Of a DNA stretch of 64,000 bases, positions 60,213-64,000 are shown one piece after another. The notes beneath the pieces are model-generated. The model was not told the DNA's origin, made no database searches, and saw only the letters and a list, made by a program, of their open reading frames with translations. A program made the translations under genes and the position numbers. Numbering within the stretch: the first letter of the stretch is position 1; the number at the start of each line of letters is the position of its first letter. The stretch spans positions 934,546-998,545 of the forward strand of contig NZ_CP032157.1 of the NCBI RefSeq assembly GCF_003555545.1, given 5' to 3'. The DNA is from Paraflavitalea soli (GTDB lineage: Bacteria; Bacteroidota; Bacteroidia; Chitinophagales; Chitinophagaceae).

Positions 60213-61547
60213 ATGAGAAAAATAACAAGGCTCCTGGCATTGTCAGCTTGTCTGGCGATCATCAGCTGCTCCAAAAAAGGTGGGGGAGGGAACAATCCTC
60301 CCGATCCTCCGGATCCGCCGCCGGTAACGGAAGTTGTATATGATGAAACAGGGTGTTTGTATACCTCCTATAATAAACTGGTGATGGCTGGCTACCAGGG
60401 ATGGTTTGCCGCACAGGGTGATGCCTCCGAACGTGGCTGGTACCATTACCAAAACGGTAATTGCGGTGGCTTTATGCCTGGCTGTTCGGCTGTGGATTTC
60501 TGGCCCGATATGACCGAGTATACCAAATCGTATAAGTCGCCATTTAAGTTCCCCAATGGGAATGATGCGTACCTGTACAGTCCTTATGATGAGGAAACGG
60601 TAGACCTGCACTTTAAATGGATGAAGGATTACGGCATTGACGGGGTGTTTATGCAGCGTTTTGTAGGAGAAATAAAACCAACGAATGCAAAGGGCAAAAG
60701 GCATTTCAACAAAGTATTGGAAAATGCCCTGAAGGCTGCAAAGAAATATGGTCGTGCCATTTGTGTGATGTACGACCTCAGCGGTTGTAGTCCGGCAGAT
60801 GTTGCTTACCTGGAGCAGGACTGGAATGAATTGCAGTCATTGTTCAATCTGTTTAGCAATACAGCCAATCCAACTTACCTGCGTCACAATAAGAAACCCC
60901 TGGTGGTCATATGGGGCGTAGGATTTAATGACAACAGGCAATACACAACGGCTGATGTAGACAAGGTGGTAGATAAGATCAAGGGCCCCACCAAAAAAGT
61001 ATCCGTGATGCTGGGCGTGCCTTATTTCTGGCGCACCCTGAAGAACGACACAGAAGCTTCACCTGCCCTGCACACCCTCATTAAGAAATGTGATATCGTG
61101 ATGCCCTGGGCTGTGGGAAGGTATGGCAATGACAACTACAACAATGTGGCTGGTGGCGAACTGGCAGGGGATATACAATGGTGTACGACCAACAGTATTA
61201 CCTATGTACCGCTGGTTTTTCCCGGATTTAGCTGGGGCAACCTGCGCATGGATGCCGCCCAGTACAACTCTATTCCCCGCTTTAAAGGAGATTTCCTATG
61301 GAAACAGGTGGCAGGGGCCAAAATCTCCGGCGCACAAAGCCTGTATGTGGCCATGTTTGATGAGATTGATGAAGGCACAGCCATCTTTAAATGTGCCCGT
61401 GAAGCCGACCTGCCTTTGCACGGCAGCAGAAAGTTTATTGGCATAGACAACGACCTCGCTTCAGATTATTATTTATGGCTTACAGGCCAGGCTGGCAAGT
61501 GGTTCCATGGTGACAATGGATTTTCTGCCACCAAACCTGTACGCTGA
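60213..61547 (+). CDS. GH71/GH99-like lipoprotein hydrolase, copy 1
   Basis: 444 residues from MRKITRLLAL (60213). The frame is open to 60132, but this ATG starts the lipoprotein signal (lipobox AIISCSKK). A Gly/Pro-rich linker (NPPDPPDPPPV) precedes the catalytic barrel: MAGYQGWFAAQGD, DLHFKWMKDYGIDGVFMQRF, YDLSGCSP, PLVVIWGVGF, and MFDEIDEGTAIF, where E384 and E387 match the E-x-x-E pair of GH99 endo-alpha-mannosidases. Expected to act on internal alpha-mannosidic linkages, supporting a mannan-type substrate. A paralogue follows 200 bases later. Confidence 0.85.
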   Translation: MRKITRLLALSACLAIISCSKKGGGGNNPPDPPDPPPVTEVVYDETGCLYTSYNKLVMAGYQGWFAAQGDASERGWYHYQNGNCGGFMPGCSAVDFWPDMTEYTKSYKSPFKFPNGNDAYLYSPYDEETVDLHFKWMKDYGIDGVFMQRFVGEIKPTNAKGKRHFNKVLENALKAAKKYGRAICVMYDLSGCSPADVAYLEQDWNELQSLFNLFSNTANPTYLRHNKKPLVVIWGVGFNDNRQYTTADVDKVVDKIKGPTKKVSVMLGVPYFWRTLKNDTEASPALHTLIKKCDIVMPWAVGRYGNDNYNNVAGGELAGDIQWCTTNSITYVPLVFPGFSWGNLRMDAAQYNSIPRFKGDFLWKQVAGAKISGAQSLYVAMFDEIDEGTAIFKCAREADLPLHGSRKFIGIDNDLASDYYLWLTGQAGKWFHGDNGFSATKPVR

Positions 61548-61579
61548 ACCTTTTCCATAATGCAAGTGAACATTCCAAC

Positions 61580-61603
61580 CCCGGTTTGTTTTTACAGACC
61601 GGG
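61580..61603 (+). terminator. hairpin after GH71/99-like copy 1
   Basis: CCCGGTTTGT (61580-61589) pairs with ACAGACCGGG (61594-61603) with one G-T pair and a TTTT loop. The sequence after it is only weakly T-rich, so it may be partial termination or an RNA-stabilising hairpin. Confidence 0.5.
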
Positions 61604-61616
61604 CTTGAATGTTATT

Positions 61617-61735
61617 TGAAGAGAAGACAGGAAGACGGGAAGACCGGAAGTCCGGAAGGAAAACGGCTACGCCACTAATGTATTACTTACCGACTTTCGG
61701 ACTTTACTGACTTTCGGACTATTCCATTAAAAACT
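61617..61735. repeat. imperfect palindromic repeat with CCGGAAGTCCGGAAG and GACTTTCGGACT words
   Basis: On the left are GGAAGACGGGAAGACCGGAA and CGGAAGTCCGGAAGG; on the right, two GACTTTCGGACT words, 14 or so bases apart. The words are roughly reverse complementary, forming a degenerate palindrome around a GGCTACGCCACTAATG middle. It fills the gap between the two GH71/99-like genes. Confidence 0.5.
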
Positions 61736-61746
61736 CATTCATAAAT

Positions 61747-63021
61747 ATGAAAACTACGCCTGGTATTTTCCTGATCGGCTTAATGTTGACGACCTTTTCT
61801 CTTCACGCCCAGTTCAAACACAGCAAAGAAACAAAATACCCTTCCTATAGAGGGCTGATGATGGCAGGCTACCAGGGATGGTTCCGTGCCCAGGGCGATG
61901 GTACCAATGCCCGGCGTTTTGCCTATGGCAATGAAGAACGCAGTGGTATTGACATGTGGCCCGATGTTACCGAATATGAAAAGACGTATGAAACGCCCTG
62001 GAAACTGCCCGACGGCAAGCCGGCCCGGTTTTTCAGCAGTAACGATAAAAGTACGGTAGACCTTCATTTCAAGTGGATGCAGCAATATGGCGTGGATGGG
62101 GTGTTCATGCAACGTTTCTTTGGCAATGCCAAGGGGCGTGATAGCGTATCGGGCACCATCCTCAGGAATGCCTTTGAAGCCGCTTCCAAATACGGCAGGG
62201 CCATTGCTGTAATGTATGATCTTTCCGGTTTGCGGGGTTCTAATGAAGACTGTTCAGCCCTCATTGAGGATTGGAAATACCTGGTGGATAAACTGAAGGT
62301 CACTAACCAGGCTGGTCAGAAGACTTACCTGCACCATAATGGCAAACCGCTGGTGGCTATTTGGGGCGTTGGTTTCCCTGACAGGCCTTATAATATCCGG
62401 AATATTGGGTTGGAGAAATTGATCGACTTCCTCAAGAATGACCCGGTATACGGTGGTTGTGCCGTAATGCTGGGTGTGCCTGCCTTTTGGCGTGAACTGA
62501 ATGCAGACTGTCTGCCTGATCCTTACCTGCATACGCTGATCAAACAATGTGATATTGTATTGCCCTGGACGGTACAGCGCTACAGTCCGCTTTTGCACAA
62601 TGATATGGACCGTTTTCGTGATAATACCATAGCTGATATAGAATGGTGCAGGAAGAATCATATAGATTATGTACCCTGTGTATATCCCGGCTTCAGCTGG
62701 CACAACCTGAGCCGCTATGAGTTTCCGGATGATGTAAAACCTGTGGGCTCCATTCCCCGCCAGGGAGGCCGTTTTTACTGGCAGCAGATCAGTACGGCTA
62801 TCAATGCTGGTGCTTCCATGTTGTATGTGGCTATGTTTGATGAGGTGAACGAGGCAACTGCCATCTTTAAAGTAACTGATACGCCCCCCATGAGTACCGT
62901 CACTTCTTTTATCAATAATGACGGCAAGCCTTCGGATCACTACTTGTGGCTGACGGGCGAGGCCGGGAAGATGTTGCGCAACGAAAAACCGCTTACGCTG
63001 AAGATGCCGGAGCGGAAGTAG
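61747..63021 (+). CDS. GH71/GH99-like secreted hydrolase, copy 2
   Basis: 424 residues with an SPI signal peptide (cleavage near FSLHAQ), not a lipobox, so it is freely periplasmic or exported. Paralogue of copy 1: MAGYQGWFRAQGD, DLHFKWMQQYGVDGVFMQRFF, YDLSGLRGS, PLVAIWGVGF, and MFDEVNEATAIF with the E-x-x-E pair at E366/E369. The Gly after the second Glu is Ala here. Different cell location of the two copies (lipoprotein versus soluble) suggests consecutive steps, surface cut then periplasmic cut. Ends before a terminator. Confidence 0.85.
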   Translation: MKTTPGIFLIGLMLTTFSLHAQFKHSKETKYPSYRGLMMAGYQGWFRAQGDGTNARRFAYGNEERSGIDMWPDVTEYEKTYETPWKLPDGKPARFFSSNDKSTVDLHFKWMQQYGVDGVFMQRFFGNAKGRDSVSGTILRNAFEAASKYGRAIAVMYDLSGLRGSNEDCSALIEDWKYLVDKLKVTNQAGQKTYLHHNGKPLVAIWGVGFPDRPYNIRNIGLEKLIDFLKNDPVYGGCAVMLGVPAFWRELNADCLPDPYLHTLIKQCDIVLPWTVQRYSPLLHNDMDRFRDNTIADIEWCRKNHIDYVPCVYPGFSWHNLSRYEFPDDVKPVGSIPRQGGRFYWQQISTAINAGASMLYVAMFDEVNEATAIFKVTDTPPMSTVTSFINNDGKPSDHYLWLTGEAGKMLRNEKPLTLKMPERK

Positions 63022-63149
63022 GGGAGAGATGATTGAAGTATATAGATTGTTTCTATTTGTAGATATTATTTAAAGACTAATGCGTGTTGTAGGCAATCCG
63101 TGTGTATCAATTTAAGTAATAATCCTATTTTACTGTTTAACCCTGATAC

Positions 63150-63177
63150 GGGAGGTTTTTAAAGCCTCCCATTTTTG
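63150..63177 (+). terminator. rho-independent terminator closing the mannan-type locus
   Basis: GGGAGG (63150-63155) pairs with CCTCCC (63165-63170), extendable by three weaker pairs, followed by ATTTTTG. It lies 130 bases after the last gene of the locus and ends the plus-strand transcription unit. Confidence 0.8.
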
Positions 63178-63284
63178 TTCGGTAAAAAAGGTGTTTATAC
63201 GGTTTGAGGCTTGCTGGTTTAATGATAAATTGGCAGTAAACTAATACAGTGTATACCTATTTCCTTTTTCAGTCAAATAACCAA

Positions 63285-63758
63285 ATGAGCTCTTACGAGA
63301 TTGTATCAACTCTGTTAGCGATTTTGGCCATCATCGTCAGTCTCTTTGCGTTATATGCCGCTAAAAAGGCCAATCAGTTGGCGAAAGAGGCCAACGACTT
63401 GACAGAAAAAAATGCATTGGACGAAAAAGAACAATTTAAGAAGGCGAATACCTTTTCCATGTATGCGGCGGTCGGTGCCTGGCCAGGAATCAATATGAGC
63501 AGTCCGGTAGGGCCTGATGTAACCAAGGTTGCCAACCTGATGGACCATGTTGCCACGATCTGGATGGAGAATAGTGTTGACAAAAAGACGATCCTGGAAA
63601 GCGTTTGGCTGCAATATAAAACGGCCTATGAACAATTTAATGGCGTGTCTGCTGTCATACCAGGATATCAGCAATCCGGAAGAACCTTTGATAGCTTATT
63701 ATCGCCTAAGATAAGGGAAGCCTATGAGCAGATGAAACAAGGCAACGTTCACGTTTAA
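63285..63758 (+). CDS. small membrane-anchored hypothetical protein
   Basis: 157 residues from MSSYEIVSTLL (63285). A GTG at 63249 would add 12 residues that do not look like a signal. One N-terminal membrane helix (about 6-26, LLAILAIIVSLFALYAA), then a charged coiled-coil segment (KKANQLAKEANDLTEKNALDEKEQFKKAN) and a globular part. The arrangement helix / coiled coil / small domain occurs in many bacterial proteins of unknown function. It is followed by another small gene after 12 bases, so they are probably co-transcribed. Not part of the locus to the left because a terminator separates them. Confidence 0.65.
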   Translation: MSSYEIVSTLLAILAIIVSLFALYAAKKANQLAKEANDLTEKNALDEKEQFKKANTFSMYAAVGAWPGINMSSPVGPDVTKVANLMDHVATIWMENSVDKKTILESVWLQYKTAYEQFNGVSAVIPGYQQSGRTFDSLLSPKIREAYEQMKQGNVHV

Positions 63759-63770
63759 TAACATTAATAT

Positions 63771-64000
63771 ATGAAACCGCAAATGCAGCAACAACAAAAT
63801 ATGATTGACCAGATACTGGAGATGCAGGAGTTCATTAAACCAGGCGTCAAAAAGAATCCTTACGGCGATTTGTTTGGCAAGGACGAGAATCCTCAGAAAC
63901 TGGTCTTTAATAATGAAAGGAAGGATGAAATAAAATTGGATGAACTAATGCCCGGGTATGAAAAGAAGATTGAATTTGGAGATAAGTTTCATAATATCCG
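63771..64000 (+). CDS. hypothetical protein, 3' end outside window
   Basis: ATG at 63771, open to the window edge (76 codons and two bases). The N-terminus is Gln-rich (MKPQMQQQQNMIDQILEMQE), then a polar segment with FIKPGVKKNPYGDLFGKDENP and many Asp, Glu and Lys. No signal or membrane helix in the visible part. It begins 12 bases after the preceding stop, so it is in the same unit. I do not recognise the family. Confidence 0.6.
   Translation, partial: MKPQMQQQQNMIDQILEMQEFIKPGVKKNPYGDLFGKDENPQKLVFNNERKDEIKLDELMPGYEKKIEFGDKFHNI

Noticed and set aside
1-64000. CRISPR arrays, insertion sequences, integrases, phage genes, tRNA or rRNA genes
   Set aside because: I found no spacer-repeat pattern, transposase or integrase motif, and no cloverleaf or rRNA-like stretch, although a tRNA covered by no ORF could still be missed by eye.

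Overview
The window reads as a chromosomal segment of a Bacteroidota bacterium, most likely family Chitinophagaceae. The evidence is two SusC/SusD pairs, a FecR/ECF-sigma surface-signalling locus, Gld-type ABC transporter genes, two proteins with type IX secretion C-termini, many SPII lipoproteins, an HTH-less start-site context with few Shine-Dalgarno sequences, and TAnnTTTG-like promoter elements in front of some genes. No rRNA, tRNA, CRISPR array, insertion sequence or prophage was recognised.

Left part (1-9.2 kb): the tail of a probable glycoside hydrolase, a heparinase II/III-like polysaccharide lyase, MsrA, a MutS2 protein that lacks the usual Smr nuclease domain, a two-domain VOC protein, a SnoaL-like protein, and a CarboxypepD_reg/beta-lactamase-type serine hydrolase broken by an internal deletion with frameshift.

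9.2-23.2 kb (minus strand): a run of nine genes in the same direction with small gaps: ECF sigma factor, FecR anti-sigma factor, SusC with an STN domain, SusD, a metallohydrolase-like lipoprotein without its HExxH motif, a GldA-like ATPase, a GldF-GldG fusion, and two tandem MutS-domain ATPases. The first five form a classic trans-envelope regulated nutrient-uptake locus. The last four look like a separate conserved module that may be read through.

23.3-40.3 kb: two large secreted T9SS proteins (a seven-bladed FG-GAP propeller with Ig-like repeats, and an internally duplicated beta-helix protein), a CBS-domain protein, two lipoproteins, a second sigma factor followed by a membrane TPR/anti-sigma-like protein, an unlisted 40-codon membrane miniprotein, a decayed intergenic zone with an 11-bp tandem repeat, a GH20 hexosaminidase, the bifunctional NAD(P)H-hydrate repair enzyme, and a lipoprotein serine hydrolase with a lysine-rich tail.

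40.3-47.4 kb: a tight serA / TPR-AAA+ ATPase / TPR-membrane protein operon (the AAA+/TPR pair has no function I can name), a MerR regulator with a CarH-like cobalamin-binding part, signal peptidase I fused to a DUF5684-like membrane part, and cytidine deaminase.

47.5-63 kb (plus strand): a polysaccharide utilisation locus that appears aimed at alpha-mannose-containing glycan. It has a membrane-spanning LamG/Kelch sensor fused to a cytoplasmic winged-helix/SARP-like regulator, a GH92 alpha-mannosidase, a pectate-lyase-fold protein, SusC, SusD, a DUF3823 lipoprotein and two GH71/GH99-like proteins that both keep the ExxE catalytic pair. Intergenic spaces here are filled with several families of short palindromic and tandem repeats. 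The window ends in two small hypothetical genes, the second cut by the edge.
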